64,000 bases of DNA. Origin: Lepeophtheirus salmonis (lineage: Eukaryota > Arthropoda > Copepoda > Siphonostomatoida > Caligidae). Of the stretch, positions 44,353 to 57,253 are shown in pieces (position 1 is the stretch's first letter; every line of letters starts with the position of its first letter). The stretch lies in contig NC_052140.2 of NCBI RefSeq assembly GCF_016086655.4, positions 8,246,001-8,310,000 of the forward strand, read 5' to 3'. The notes beneath the pieces are model-generated. The model searched no databases and was not told where the DNA came from. It saw only the letters and a list, made by a program, of their open reading frames with translations. Made by a program: the position numbers and the translations under genes.

Positions 44353-45169
44353 GTTTAAACAAGTTATCTAACAAGAGAAACAAAAAGAAAGGTCTAAATC
44401 CCTGTATTTGCTCAAGAGAACATACCAAAGTAGAGGCATAGATAGCTTGCAAACTCTCTATCTTAAGTGCGCAGAATATATAAGTTAACCTCTGTTAATA
44501 AAATTGGTGAAAGACTCTTTAAGTCCATATAAATCGCTAAATTTATTTTCAACTATTTCAATTATCTAATTTCTAGAGTAATGTCTTTATCAAACTTATT
44601 CTACCCTGAGAGTAATTTTTTTTAAATCTACAACTAAAGGATTTATATATTATGGTTTTTAGTACTTCAGGCATTTTTTATTGGTTTTAAATCAATTTAT
44701 TTGAATATATATATATATATATTAATTTTTTTGAAAATACGAACAAAACCATATCTGTACCTACAAGTCTTTAAATTATATTTATTACAAACTTCTTATT
44801 TTTACGAGACTCATTTTGATTTTTCATAAATCCGTCGTTTAGAGTCAATTTCTTATGACTTTTTGTGAGGGTAATAACGTTGATGGTGATATAATTGGAA
44901 GTATTTATGATAAACAATTACTCGTTATTTTATCAATCACTAAAGATACAAAAACAGGGTGGGGATTTTTAATCCGGACAAGTTACGACATCAACAACTT
45001 GGCAAACTTGAAATCTATGTTTGTGAAAGCGTGCTCATCTGATCCAACTGACAACTGAAAAAGACTGTAGTAGAAAAAAATACATAATCGTTTATATATC
45101 CTCCGAATACGAACGTCGTGCGTTCATTATTGTGTGCACATACCAAAGGAGATTAATGAGATTAAAAAG
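44353..45169. other. Non-coding, (AT)n run, nothing recognised
   Basis: It contains tatatatatatatatata near 44705. No gene recognised; the 67-codon frame at 44855 has no known motif. Confidence 0.3.
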
Positions 45170-45510
45170 CTGTCCAAATCAAATGTTTACGAGGTTGACA
45201 TGACTTTTGAGGAGTCTGATGGACAGGAAACACCTGCGAAGAAGACTCATGATAATTCTTAGAGCAAAAAATGCATTCCAGTAAAGCAAATGTTTTGAGT
45301 AAAGTAAATGTGGGCTCCTGTCTCGCAGGATATGAACACGTTGGACTATTATGTGGGTAGCGTCATCCAGAGAGTCCAATTAACAAACACATAAGACTAT
45401 AGATTCTTAGGGGGCTTCCATTCTCGAGACAGCAGCCAACATGAACAAGAAGTTCCTCATCAAGGACCACACCAGATTCAGTCGGAGGCTGTGGTTTTGC
45501 GCGTTATTAA
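45170..45510 (+). pseudogene. Mariner transposase C-terminal fragment, degenerate
   Basis: Near 45330-45500 + the pieces 'DMNTLDYYVGSVIQRV' and, shifted, ETAANMNKKFLIKD and TRFSRRL resemble the third catalytic motif region and tail of mariner transposases. Two or more shifts are needed. Confidence 0.5.
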
Positions 45511-46074
45511 TTTCACCATGGACCCCTCATATAAAATTTAAAGATTTGGGAATTACTCCATTAATTTCGGGAAATGCTTTTAAATATACATTAACCTTAA
45601 ATTTTTCGGATTTGTAATCCTCACTCTGTATAGCCTATAGAAGAACTTAAACAGGCCTATAATGCACCTAATTCGTATTCCTCTATCTATTACTGAAGGA
45701 GTATTATGCCTTACATAATTTAATGTTACTAAATTTAAATTTGAAAGAGTAATTAGTTTGAATATTGCGCAACATCCAAATAGTAAGATTGTTGACAAAG
45801 TAAAAGTGAATATTTAGTCTGTTCCACGGATCCAAAACCGGATAAAAGGTGAGGAGGACATTAATAAGACCTCAATAGTTTGAGAAAGACAATGTATGGA
45901 AGCCCATTGATCATTAAAGATGATCCAACATTAAGTTTGAGAAATATGTTAAAATTGTGAGAGGAAGAATTTCACGTATCCGTTTTTGGAGGTAAGTACA
46001 GGCTGTATGTGTCTTTGAAAACGCCCCACTTTAGTTTAATAATGACGCTATGTGGAGAAAATTAACCGTATTTT
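45511..46074. other. Non-coding, nothing recognised
   Basis: AT-rich stretch without a recognisable feature. Confidence 0.3.
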
Positions 46075-46170
46075 GTTCAAACTTCATGATGAATTTTAAC
46101 ACATTATAAATTCACTTAATATTATTTATCACAAATATCTAAAGATATTTGTTTGTTCCATCCCCCAGAG
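46075..46170 (+). repeat. 100-bp duplicate of 35690-35790
   Basis: Shared run: caaacttcatgatgaat, aacacatta, aatattatt, acaaatatctaaa.atatttgtttg, tcc/atcccccagag. At 35690 this precedes a mariner C-terminal half, so here it may be the leftover of the same transposon family. Confidence 0.6.
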
Positions 46171-46764
46171 ATATTATTAGTATACAATTTATTAAATTCA
46201 ATCCAATCTTCTAAGAAATGGATTGAGAGGATGGGTAAGGAGGGGGGGATAAATAGCTTAGGACCTCGTCAAATATGGTTGAATACGTTAAGATATATTA
46301 GGTAGAAACCTAGAATCTTACATAAACTGCAAGACACTTTGATGTAATAATTTTATTGGGAAAATCAAGGAGGAAGGCTGTGTTCTTATTAATGTGGTGG
46401 AATCGACTCGCAACTTCATATTTATGAAAGTGTGAAATGAAGACAAACTAAAGGCATCTTGCATCCAAGATAAATGGGAAATTAAAATCAATAGTAAGGG
46501 CATGGAATCTCATTTTCGGACCTATGGAAGGAGACAGGTAGGCGGCCATAGAAAGAAACTTATTAATTTTCATTAAAAAATCATTAATAATTAATAAAAT
46601 GGATGGATGCCCGAGGCCTTTGGAGGCACTGAAATGTCGCCTGGCTTTTAGCTCATATCAATTGTATATTTTAATGTAGGAATATGGTTCCTACTTGACA
46701 ACTCAATCTTACAATGCTTCCGACAAAACCAATAATTTAGTTCAGAAAATTCCAATTGTTAGTG
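46171..46764. other. Non-coding, nothing recognised
   Basis: No recognisable feature before the Gypsy-like remnant. Some of it could be eroded reverse transcriptase, but I see no RT motif. Confidence 0.3.
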
Positions 46765-48345
46765 TATATATTTTCAAGATGCGTCTGATGCTTGAATGGG
46801 AGCCGTTCAGGAATAGAAAGTGATTGGGTCTGGCAGCTACTAGCATTTTGGTTTAAAGCCTTATCTGAAACACAAAAGAAATATTCAACTTTTGATGGGT
46901 AATTACTTAGTATAAAGGAAAGCATTAAACATTTTCTGTGGGCATTGGATGAACAAAATTTTAAAGTATTCAGAGATCATAAGCCTTTATTGTCGGAAAT
47001 AGACATCCACAATCCCTCCTGAACATAAAGACACTTCCATAAATTTGCATATGTAGCAGACTTTATTGCAAGATTGATCATGTTTCACGAAAATTAAACA
47101 ACATCGCGGATATTCTTTCGAAAAATGTCAAAAACATAAAATTAAGTCCCAATTTTCTTCAAGATGTCATTGACTATCAAAGACTACATGCCCCTAAATA
47201 GTTAAATTTTAAAGTTAAACCTTATCTCAAGTGTGTTTCAGGAACTTTACTTACAGGCTTCGACAACAAAGATTTATTTCGTGTCGTAGTGTCCTCTCCA
47301 GAACTTCGCCGACGACTTTTCATTCAAGCTACAAAGATAATCATCGGGGATTCAAAGAGACTGTTAGAAGGGTATCACTTTTCTACGCTTGGCCTATATT
47401 ACGTTCTGATATTAAAAAAATTAGTAAAAAATGTATTGCATGTAAACAAACAAAACCGTTTAGAACGTCCAATCCCACTTCCTCTTCCGATCCACCATCA
47501 GCGAGACTTGCCTTAATCCACATTGATATATAATTGGTCCTATGACACTCGTCAAAGGACACCGCTATGCCTGGACTATTATGAATTGGTATACGAGTTG
47601 GCCAGAAGTGATCCCAATTCCAAATATCACCTCTAGTACATTGGCTTAAGCTTTCTTCGACGGTTGGATATCAAGATTTGGGGTGCTGGCCATCATTGTG
47701 TCAGACAAGGGGACACAACTCACAAGTGCAATTTGGACGTGTGTTTGCAGGGCACTTGGAATCACGAATAAGACGACCACATCTTATCATCCTGAATCAA
47801 ACAGTCTTATTGAACAGTTCCACAGATCCCTAAAAAACTGGGCTAGTTGTAGGGATACTAGAGGAGAAAGAAAATTGCACTAATGCTCTGCCTGTTGTTT
47901 TGTGGGATTGAGGAATTCAGTACAAATGGATCAAGGATCTAAATATTCCCCCTTCTAGTTACTTACTTGTCGCTCGGGATCTTTGTCTTCAGGCTTATTC
48001 GATTCGCCTCCTATTCTTAAGGCAGATGCCGATGTGGGGAGCTTCTTTGAGTCGATAGAGAAGGCGGCTCACGTTCCCCTATGAGTAACCCAAAGAGAAA
48101 CGTACGACAGTCGTCTCAATAAGGCCGACTACGTCTTTTTCAAATAAGCCCATCAGAGAATCTATTTCTCCAACCTTCTTGGGTCCTTTAAACATCTTCA
48201 GAAAATACGATCGTTATTTTAAACTGAACTTGGGTGCCAAAGTCGACAATGTCTCCAAAGATAGACTCCGTCCTGCTTTTGGAATCGCCAGGATCCTACC
48301 AGAATCTCCAACCATGCGCTGTACAAGATCCATTATACCAATTAA
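46765..48345 (+). pseudogene. Ty3/Gypsy-type pol remnant: RNase H and integrase
   Basis: Reading + across several breaks, the RNase H domain (46765-47160) shows DASDA..MGAVQE, FWFKALSETQKKYSTFDG, KHFLWALDEQNFKVFRDHKP and LNNIADILSKNV. The integrase zinc-binding part (47231-47530) has HHRGF-like 'NHRGFKETVRRVSLFYAWP' and KKISKKCIACKQTKPF. The core has HIDI..GPM, IVSDKGTQLTSAIW and SYHPESNSLIEQFHRSLK; I count 35 residues between the second Asp and the Glu (D35E). The end (48180-48300) reads RKYDRYFKLNLGAKVDNVSK and DRLRPAF, as in Gypsy C-termini. The RT is missing or unrecognisable upstream. Confidence 0.85.
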
Positions 48346-48437
48346 TTACGGTTTTCAGTTTATGTTTCTTGATTATTTTTTTGTTTATTTTCCTTTGTAC
48401 TAGGCGATTTTTTTTGTGTCGTCTAAGGGGGGTTTAC

Positions 48438-48550
48438 TGTTGAAGTTTGATTTGATCAAGTTGATCACTTCTCCTTTCTCGTCTTATTATGAATCTAAGT
48501 TATAATCAATATATATATCAACATTAAATACTTAACATATATTTTCAACA
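48438..48550 (+). repeat. Candidate 3' LTR of the Gypsy remnant
   Basis: A purine tract (ctaaggggggtttac) directly precedes TGTTGAAGTTTG. The 113-bp segment ends ATTTTCAACA, so it has TG..CA borders with the inverted pair TGTTGAA/TTCAACA. Position right after the pol C-terminus supports an LTR. No 5' partner is present in the window, and the length is short for this class. Confidence 0.5.
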
Positions 48551-49859
48551 GTTCGATATATATATATACTAAAACTTTGATTTGTATTTTTTTATCAGGC
48601 TATAATCATATATACATAAATATCCGACTTTTTGTTATAGTACACAGTAATGTTTATAGGTTATTAATAAGTGTACAATTTATACAGATAAAAAATTGGC
48701 AAGTGAATAGCCATAACAATAACACAAGGAACTATAAATAAGTATATTTATTTTCATTATATTTGTTCTCATTGTGAGCTTTATATTTTTCTACTTAACT
48801 ACATAATATAAGAGATGAAAGGCCATTTACTATCACAGAAGAGAAGTGATTTTCATTTTCTTCAAATATCTATATGTATGTATGTATATATGGCTGTCAT
48901 ATTTTTGTCATTGTTGATGCTTTAGAACCATTTCTGATCAATAAAAATAAATTGAAATGTGTAGAAATATTATTTTTTTTTATATAAGGTGCGTAAGGAA
49001 ATTGTACTGCATCAGTCAGAGATCCATAAAGTCATTATTACTTTCAATTGATCTTGAGTTATTGAAAATAAAATGTTTTTGAAATATTTATAAGCTTTCA
49101 TACATTTTATTATTAGTTGCGATACGTTAACCCAGAATTGTGGCAAAGGGGCAACATATTCCAGATCTTCTCCGCCCCATCAGTCTGTAAAGGAAGTTGA
49201 GGACATTAAGAGTGGTGGGACTGAAAGTAGAGGACAAAACAAGATTGTAACACAAGACTTCTTGACCGCGTGGCCCTTAAAATTGGGGGCCAAGGAGTAC
49301 CAAGAGGTAATGAAAGAGTTTTTTAAAGTCCTGGTTGCATGCCGAAGGGGATTACTGTTGGCAAAAGAGTATTTGGATATAAAGGCAAAACTTGCAGAGG
49401 ATTTTTACCTTTTCTTTGTTGGCAGGCAAAAAAAAAAATGGCTGTTTTAAAGGCAAGATAGTTTTGTGTTAATTCACCTAATATTATCTAAGAGAGTAGT
49501 TCCCAAACTTTTTTGAGGTCGACCATTAAAATATATTGCTAGATAATGTGCAGCTCCTACACTTGTCATTTAGAGATGAACATAACATTTGGAGTGGATC
49601 TTATGCAAATAGATGACTTCAAGTCCATATCAACCCTTTAAAGTTTCCCCCAGAGGGAAATAATTATGTTATTTAACTTAGTTGATCAAAAATATAGATT
49701 TTAGTTCTAAATTTATGGAAAAAAATCAGGAAAAAAGAAGATATAGAACAATGCAATAATCAAATATTTTTGAGAGGTAAGGAGTCATTTTTTACAATGT
49801 TCCGATGACCAATGTAGTAGCATACATAATTAGCTGCTGATGGCTAAGAAATTTTTTTC
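48551..49859. other. Non-coding, one unassigned open stretch
   Basis: AT-rich to 49110. Bases 49140-49450 are GC-richer and open on + (FLTAWPLKLGAKEYQEVMKE, FFKVLVACRRG). The phrase 'LGAKEYQEV' faintly recalls the middle of mariner transposases (GLRL....Y.EVL) but is not enough to assign it. Confidence 0.3.
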
Positions 49860-50130
49860 CAGGTCGTCACCATGACCACACAGTACGGTAAGAGGATTTA
49901 GATCGTAGCACTCCTCTGACCTAGATTGTCCCAAAGGCCGCCCAGGAGCAAATTGGTGCCTCAACGAAGACAATTTACAATGTCTTCATGCGGTGAAGGT
50001 TGGGCAGGACCTCAGGTAGTCTCCAGGAGCAGGCAGAAAATCCTACGTGCCATCCAGAGGGCCTGCTGCAGCTTCCACCACCACCTGGAGCTCACTATCA
50101 ATTCTGATACATTGACTAAAACATATTCTT
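49860..50130 (+). pseudogene. Mariner transposase remnant, N-terminal joined to C-terminal
   Basis: Reading +, YGKRI, QEQIGASTKTIYNVF (helix-turn-helix, 'TVYNV') is followed within 60 bp by RAIQRACCSFHHHLELTINS, comparable with the C-terminal 'ACSSFRHRLE..I'. The catalytic centre is missing, as in several other copies in this window. Confidence 0.5.
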
Positions 50131-51699
50131 TGGGTTTCAATTAATAATTAATAGCTTATAAACTTCTTTCCTAATTGACCCAGGATCCTGCCATGGACAT
50201 GTATAAATTGTGTGTTAAAATAGGTAAATAATAAGTTTGGTTTTGGTATGTTCTACTTGAAATCATTTCTATAATATCAATTCTCTTTTTCGCGGTAAAT
50301 AAAGTCAAAATGGAGACTCACTAATTAATTACATAACAGATTGTGGACGTAAAAATAGGCTAATAAACAAATCAATGTCTTAATGAGACAGATGTGCACT
50401 GTACATTACGAAAAACAGGTATATTCTCTGTTTTATTTTAGACACAGAAATCGGAAGGGCATCCTCCAGCCGCGGTCTGTATTTATTTTTGATATAAGTT
50501 TTATCAAATAAACAATTTGAGCCAAATAATATAAGTAAATCTTAAGCTACTTTAACCAGCAAGGGTTACTCATTCATCAAATAGATCCAGATTTTGTCAA
50601 GTGTTTAAGAATCAAAATACGTTGTTTAGTGTTTGGTCACATGAAAGTTCGATAAGCGTATCCTCCATGTCAGCCGACAGATGATTAGCTGTGCCGGTAA
50701 AATGAGTGTATACAGTTATGTTTTTGTGGAGTACTAACTTTTGGGAAATCCTTTTTAAAATGATCAAGAAGAGGATTGTAAAAAATATGATCATTCATGA
50801 TTATTTAAGTTTACATGCCACTCAATGTAATGTCAATTTAAATTATATTCTTCTTTTTTACAAATCCTCTAGCGACCCCCACTTTGACCCCACCCCTGAC
50901 CTAAGGTATTATTTTAAATATTTGATGGAGGATATTTTTTTTGTTTGATAATAAGGAGACTCACTATTTTTTTTCTTTATAAATACGACTTCTCGCATAA
51001 TTAATTTATAATAATCCTATTTGGTTAAGTCATATACAAATATATATTGTCAAGTGTTTTGTATTTGCAAATTATTGCAAAAATCTATTAATTACAGATT
51101 GTTTGTAAAAAATAAATGCATATAATATTTAAATTATAAACATCTAAATATTGAACAAAATAATAAGTTGTGCCTCAAGTAGCACATTGTTATTGACAAG
51201 ATTTAAACATTATTAAAAACATAATGATTAGATCCCACTCAAAAATATTAATATACAATAATAGGGTGGTTTCTTCTTTTAAATTTTTTCGACTTTTAAT
51301 TACAGATTGTGCGAAAAAGATTTTGCTATGAGGTAGGATATTATACAACATTTTATTGGTCTAGGATGTCGTCTTTAAGTCGCACATGTGAGTCGTCAAG
51401 GTATAAAAGAAGGACAAAAATTATTATTTAGTCAATAAAGATTGAAAAATAAAAACAACAACATTATTACTTATTTTTAACAAAATCATTTTGATAGACA
51501 TCCTTTTAAGCTATAAAAGGTAACAATGCAGTTTTTTTCTTGTAAGATCATGTTATAGAATAAAAAGTGAGAATAACGTAAGAAAATTTAAATGATCCGC
51601 TTATAGCACGCATCAAACTTCTTCGCGAGAGAACATGTAAGACTGATAAAAGAAATAAAGAGATTAATAAGAACATTCAACATAAATCAGATAAAATCC
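50131..51699. other. Non-coding, nothing recognised
   Basis: AT-rich, no gene or repeat boundary recognised; the 80-codon frame at 50706 has no family. Confidence 0.3.
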
Positions 51700-51885
51700 C
51701 CCTGTTATTACACAGGTAATAAATATGCTAATGCACTTGCCAAGAATGGGTTAACCATCCTTGAGGAATCTGATTTGGAAGTTCCCAAAAGTGCAGTATT
51801 ATTTGAGATTGACAGTATAATGTTGTCCAGACAAATGGGGAAGAAATCTTTAAAGGCGTATAACGTTCGTACTAGAAATGGTAGA
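51700..51885 (+). pseudogene. LINE RNase H-like fragment
   Basis: Reading +: NKYANALAKNGLTILEESDL, EVPKSAVLFEIDS. This matches the end of the RNase H domain of Jockey/R1/I-type LINEs ('GNE.AD.LAK.G....' followed by a conserved acidic linker). No flanking parts were found. Confidence 0.5.
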
Positions 51886-51954
51886 ACTATAATTCTTTTT
51901 TTATTTGAAACCTACATTTACTAAGATTTAATTATTGATAGTAAGATCCAGCTC

Positions 51955-52490
51955 TCTTCATAACCTCATCCACAAGACACCGAAAGTTTTACAGATCCAG
52001 CTTAACCATTCTACATGTTTCGTACTTTCAATTTACATCCCCTGGACGGTTGGAATAGCAAAAGAAAGAAATCACAGCTTCCAACAAGACAGTGCACCGG
52101 CTTACTAGGCTAAAAAATGCAGGATGATCTGGTTCCAAAATTATCCTAAAATTGAGAGTCCAGCTTTTTGTACTGCAAACAGCGCATAACTGAGCCCTTA
52201 CAATTTATATTCAAGGGGTGGGGGGGTCAAACATGAGGCCTGTGCCAAGTATAATTCGTATATGAAGAGCCTGAAGAAGTCCATTAGACCTAATATGGCA
52301 AAGTTGAATCCACATGAGGGCGACAAGGCCTACTAAAACTCCGGGGCCATATGGCTGGAGTGATCATGAGAGGTCAATCTCATTATAAATAATTGAAGGT
52401 TATTAAATATAGCTTTCAAATGATACAAAATATGGTATCTTTAAATTTTTTTTCAATTTATCTGGACCACACTGTACATAAGGAAGACAT
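51955..52490 (+). pseudogene. Mariner-like transposase C-terminal half
   Basis: Reading +: FQQDSAPAY.AKKCRMIWFQ (second catalytic Asp present), then GVKHEACAKYNSYMKSLKKS, IRPNMAKLN. The motif with the third Asp is eroded. The segment ends near ctggaccacactgtaca at 52475, which might be a terminus. Confidence 0.65.
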
Positions 52491-55400
52491 GGAAACAGGC
52501 ATGAATAAAAGATCCAGCATGTCGACAAGCAGAATTCGTTTTGAAGGGACCTAGTTCGGAAATCGTACTTTTTAAAAACAGAAAAACATCTATAAGAATT
52601 GATGATTGGCTTCATTTAAGGACCTATTCCCTTAAGAAAGCATCCAAAGAACATGGGAATGGTGGAATATCGTGCAAATATAACAGATACTCAAATTCTT
52701 TTTTGTGCAGAGTGTGAATTTGGACAACTCGTCTGAATTTAATAAAATTTTTACTCTTTATGGATGCCATTAAGAAAAATAACTGTTTTAAATCGGTCCC
52801 ATTATTTGATAAATTATTTTAGGGTTGGTTTTTAATATGTTTTTAATTCAACATATGTGATTCTCTTACATGAAAATATTTCCAATCTTAGAGGTATATC
52901 TCACACTGGTTGTCGCATTTAAAGGGGGTTTGTAGCTTTAAGGGGAGGTGGCTAACCCGTCGACGTTTCCCCAAGGCGTATAGTAATAAAAACAGACGCT
53001 TCTTCTATTTTTTAGATTTTCACAATAGAAATATCAAATTATATATAGATATATATTCCAAAATCAAAAAAAAATCTCTTTTAATGAACTTTAGAAAAAT
53101 ATTATTGGTTTGAACTCAATGTGCGTAGGTTTGACTCATTTTGGCTCATAGAGAATGATGTATACATTATGATGATACAGTATATGGATTTCAAAGACAG
53201 TTTTTAGGCTAGATGAAGTAATTTTAATGGTTAGTTAGTTAAATATTTATTACTGCTTGCCATACATACAAACAATAAAATTGTACAATTATAAGGCAAC
53301 GAATACGACCATACAACGGGGGTTATTTGTGCTACTACAGCTGATTCTAAAACCTAGTTGACATTAAAATTTTGGTCAATAATATTTATAATTTTTTTAT
53401 ATCTAATAAATTTTAAATACAAATGTCTTCGTTTTCCTCATTCATGGCTTGATGTCTCTCCTAAGATAGGGCAGAGCATCTATTGATGAGATGGTCTGTA
53501 CTTTGCAATTGTAATGGTATAATGTTTACCTAAAATTACAACTTTATCTAACCAATTACGCTATGTAACAGCATTTTTGGCTGCCGCCTAAAACCCACAT
53601 CTATTATTGTTATTTAAGCCATTTAAGACAACATTTATCATTAAAACCTTCAACTGAAATAGGTTTGGTTTTAATTTTTTTGTTCCTTTAATTGGTTAGA
53701 TCGAGTTACACTGATGAATTATAAGTAATAAATTATAGTATTACATATACTCTATCAGAGAAATCTTTTGGTGAAATCCATATACATCAAGTATATTTAT
53801 TTCTCTAGGAATCACTAGGGCGCGAAGGTACACAATACAGAATAATTTCTCTCGACCGCATTGTCCATGAGCTACTGCGATTCCTTTGCTTTTCGATAAT
53901 TTGATAAAAATCACAATTTTAAAGTATAGTTAGGATTCAGTGCCATATTTTGACGTGAAATAAATATGTAGATGAAAATTTAAGGTGATATTAATTGATA
54001 AACAGAATTCCATCATTGGAAAGATAAATTATTTACCAAATTAAATGAATGGTCGTATTTGTTAGCTCATATTTGCCTCATATATTTTTAAATTTTAATA
54101 AGTAATTCATATTTTAGAGGTAAAGAGATTAATTCCATTTGGATATACTTCATTTCTAATGGGAGTGACTAATATTTATAAGAGATTTATTTAATCTAAT
54201 GGACTTATTTATAATAGGCGAAGTAAAAAGTTCTGATATTTTATCCACATTAATTTGACAACAAAATTAACACAGTTTGAATTATCCGATTTAGGTAGTT
54301 CCAAATTCTTTTCTCTTATATTAATATTTTAATCTTAAGTGACTAGATAAATAATTTTTGTCTTTTTTTTTTTCAAATTTACACCAAAGTCGTGCCATCT
54401 TTAAATGACATTGTAACACAAATTCAAATCCATAGGTTATTTTTTTACAGTCTAAAAAGTTTTGGAATTAAACAGTTATTGAAATCCAAAAAAAAAAGTT
54501 CAAAAAAACAAACCACCCGATGGTTGATCTTACACATAAATGAAAGAAAAAAAAACAATCAAACAACTAATGAATTCCAATTAAAGTTAAACTTAGTAGA
54601 CGAAAAAAAAATGAACAAGAATTGAAATTTTTTGACACAAAACAACAAATGCTTTCTAATTATGAGCTTTTATTTAAGTAATATATGAAAATATATTTTA
54701 TAACCGGAATTTGAATTAATTCCATATCTTTTCCCTCCCCCTTTTCTCCTCAAAATGGAGTAACTCGTGATTATTTTTTGGAGGGAGAATGGGTTTGCTT
54801 TTTGACAAAATGTTATTTGTATAAATACAAAATTTGTGATAAAAAACCTCCTAATAAATTTGTTAAAGTAATTTGAAAAAATAACTTTTTTTCATTCAAA
54901 GCTAAATTATAAAAAAATAAATAAATTTTCGAAGATATGGACCTGCAAATTTATTTAAGCTATACGATTTTATTTATTGCTGTGCCCATCATTTTTTTTT
55001 AAAGTCGGGAGCAATGGTCCTTTGGCCTCTATAGTTCCGGCACTACTGTTTCCAAGAATCCATCCTCTTAAGGATGAGTACTAAGAAATTTGGACTGGAC
55101 CGAAAAAATAAGTCCCGATTCAACACAACTTGTAGTTATTCTATTCAAATGTCAAAACAGCTAAGCTTCTTTACTCCTAAATTTTCTTCATATTTGTCAG
55201 ATTTCTTTCAATATTTCAATTAAATAGTAAGGATAAATGAATTGTTGAAAGTAATGGATATATATAAATATAAACTTGCGATATATCGATACCAAATTTT
55301 CAGCCGATTCTTATCTCATACCATCTTTATGGGCGATTCCAATTCCTTATTATGTGTAAAATAATTTCATAAACAAATAACCAAATTGTTTACTTTTTTT

Positions 55401-56352
55401 AACGTTAAACTTTTTATTAATTACGGATAAAAAAAATAAATATATATATATAAATTTATCAATCATAATTAGTTGTTAATAAAATTAATTTTAAACTTTA
55501 AAAGTTAAATACTCTCCGTGCTCAGAAGTGAAATAATTTGGGGTTGGTTTATACTTTTAAAGTTTGTTAGATATATTAATAATCAACCTTCTCTTCCCCC
55601 GGCCTCTCTGATCTAATTTCAACTGCTTTTCCCCAATAAATAAACTTGTAACACTAACAAAAGGTTATTTATTATTTTACTGGATTGGGCCTCACGAGAT
55701 CAAATGGTCTTGAACTGTCCCCAGTTCATATCCTTGACCTTTTTGAAATATTTATAAATCAGTGCTTTAGTCCGGACTTGTGTCTTATTTCATATACTTG
55801 GAAGGGATTATGAATGCTCGAGCTTGACTAAAAAAATATGGACACGACTTTAGTTCTGTTATAAGCAGTACTATTTAACAAACATACAAAAAAGGATTTA
55901 ATAATAAAGTTATTGAATAGTTTTAGAGTAAACAGCTTAATTCAACTCCTACCGTTACGGAATTTTTGAACGACTCATGATGGAATTTAAATGTATGATG
56001 CTCTAAAAATGTAGCTATTTCTTAATTGTTACATTTAAGTAAATTTTTTGTACAAAGTCGTAAATTTATAAAGTCTTTTCCCCCTTTTTCTTTTGAATAT
56101 TGTCTGAAATACGTCGTTTATTCTAGCTATTTTATTGATTTGTAAACGTAATTTTGTCTTCAAAATGTGCTCAAATAAGTCATATTGTCAATATAAAGAA
56201 TTATGCGTAGGTGTCCGTGGAATCGGCATTTTTGAGACGATTCCGAGAACTCAGGGATTCTCAACCTTTTTTTTAGTGATGTATTACTTGTAAAATATTT
56301 ATTTAACTTAAGTACCCCCTAAAAGGCACAACGCATTTTTAGCTTGAGTGAC
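52491..56352. other. 3.9 kb without recognised elements
   Basis: Uniformly AT-rich. I found no transposase fragment, coding signature, terminal repeat or RNA. A weak match to the window-edge repeat lies near 55090 (actggaccgaaaaaataag). Open frames here (67 and 77 codons) are low-complexity. Confidence 0.3.
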
Positions 56353-56613
56353 AAGGCCGTCTGCACCTATATATTTTGGAGGGGTTGGGCTTAGTTTTTG
56401 GATTTATTTTTGAAAATAAATCCAAAATTTATTTTTCTGAAAAATAATTTTAAATATTAAAATTTTTGGAAAAAAATTTCAAAATCCATTCGGCTCAAGA
56501 AATTAAATTTTTTGAATTTTTTTTTCAAAAATCCATATCTATTCGCAGAATTTCAGTTTTTTGGGGAATGGAGCTACAACCCCTCAAGTCCACCACCTGT
56601 GGATACCCCTGAA
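56353..56613 (+). repeat. Rep-A copy, complete and compact
   Basis: The left end gtctgcacctatatattttg, gaggggttgggcttag is followed by about three minisatellite units. The right end is ggagctacaacccctcaagt, ccaccacctgtggata, cccctga. With 15172-15629 it defines both ends of the family. Confidence 0.7.
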
Positions 56614-56704
56614 GCGTACCCCCATTTGAGAACCACGCTAATCACCGATACTTTAAAAAAGGTTGCGGATGTTTGACAATGGATAAAACATCAGAGTCTG
56701 AGGA

Positions 56705-56860
56705 AACACGCTTCCCGGTAACTTTGACAATTTGAGTCATGTATATAAGCTCTCCTGATATTTCATTAGATCAACTAAAATCAGCTGTGACGATAGGGTG
56801 AAGGAAATTAAAAATATATGATGCACCTTCGTAATAACTGCTAAGAAAGTCATATTTCCT
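56705..56860 (+). repeat. Rep-B dispersed repeat, partial
   Basis: It reads cggtaactttgacaatttga, gatatttcattagatcaact, aaaatcagctgtgacgatag, and later taataactgctaagaaa. It corresponds to the first half of the family. Confidence 0.55.
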
Positions 56861-56946
56861 CAAGTTATAAACAACAAAATGCGCCAAAATTCGCCAATGG
56901 TGTTATATATTGGACCAATTGGATAACTATGTATAAAACATGTGGT

Positions 56947-57253
56947 GGTGGGGGCCTCTTAGTTGTTTTTTCAAGTATTGGCGGTAAGTTGCTTCCCATT
57001 TTGGAACCTGGCGGTACTCGAAAACATCCCCAAATATTCGGGATTCAATTGGTGGGATTGTGAGGGACTCTTAGTAGTTTTTGTGGTATTTTGTAGTATT
57101 GGCGGCGGGTTACATCCCGTTTTGGGAGGTAGCAGTAATCAAAAACACCTCCAACATTCAGGGTAACATGGGGAGGGGGTTGAGAGAGGCTCTTAGTAAT
57201 TACTTAAGTATAGGCGGTACCTGAAAACACTCCCAAAATTTGTGGTAGAAAAT
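56947..57253. repeat. Tandem repeat, period about 110 bp, nearly three units
   Basis: Each unit carries 'ggtgggg..ctcttagt.gtttt', 'agtattggcggtaagttgc', 'cccattttgg', 'ggcggtactcgaaaacatcc' and 'caaatattcgggat'. Unit starts are near 56947, 57051 and 57170. It is GC-richer than the surroundings. The 67-codon frame inside is a product of the repeat. Confidence 0.75.

Noticed and set aside
47289..47516. Second frame over the Gypsy integrase zinc domain
   Set aside because: It is a shifted reading of the integrase region; the motif-bearing frame is the other one.
49140..49450. Mariner transposase middle fragment
   Set aside because: Only 'LGAKEYQEV' is suggestive, with no catalytic motif or ends; left unassigned.
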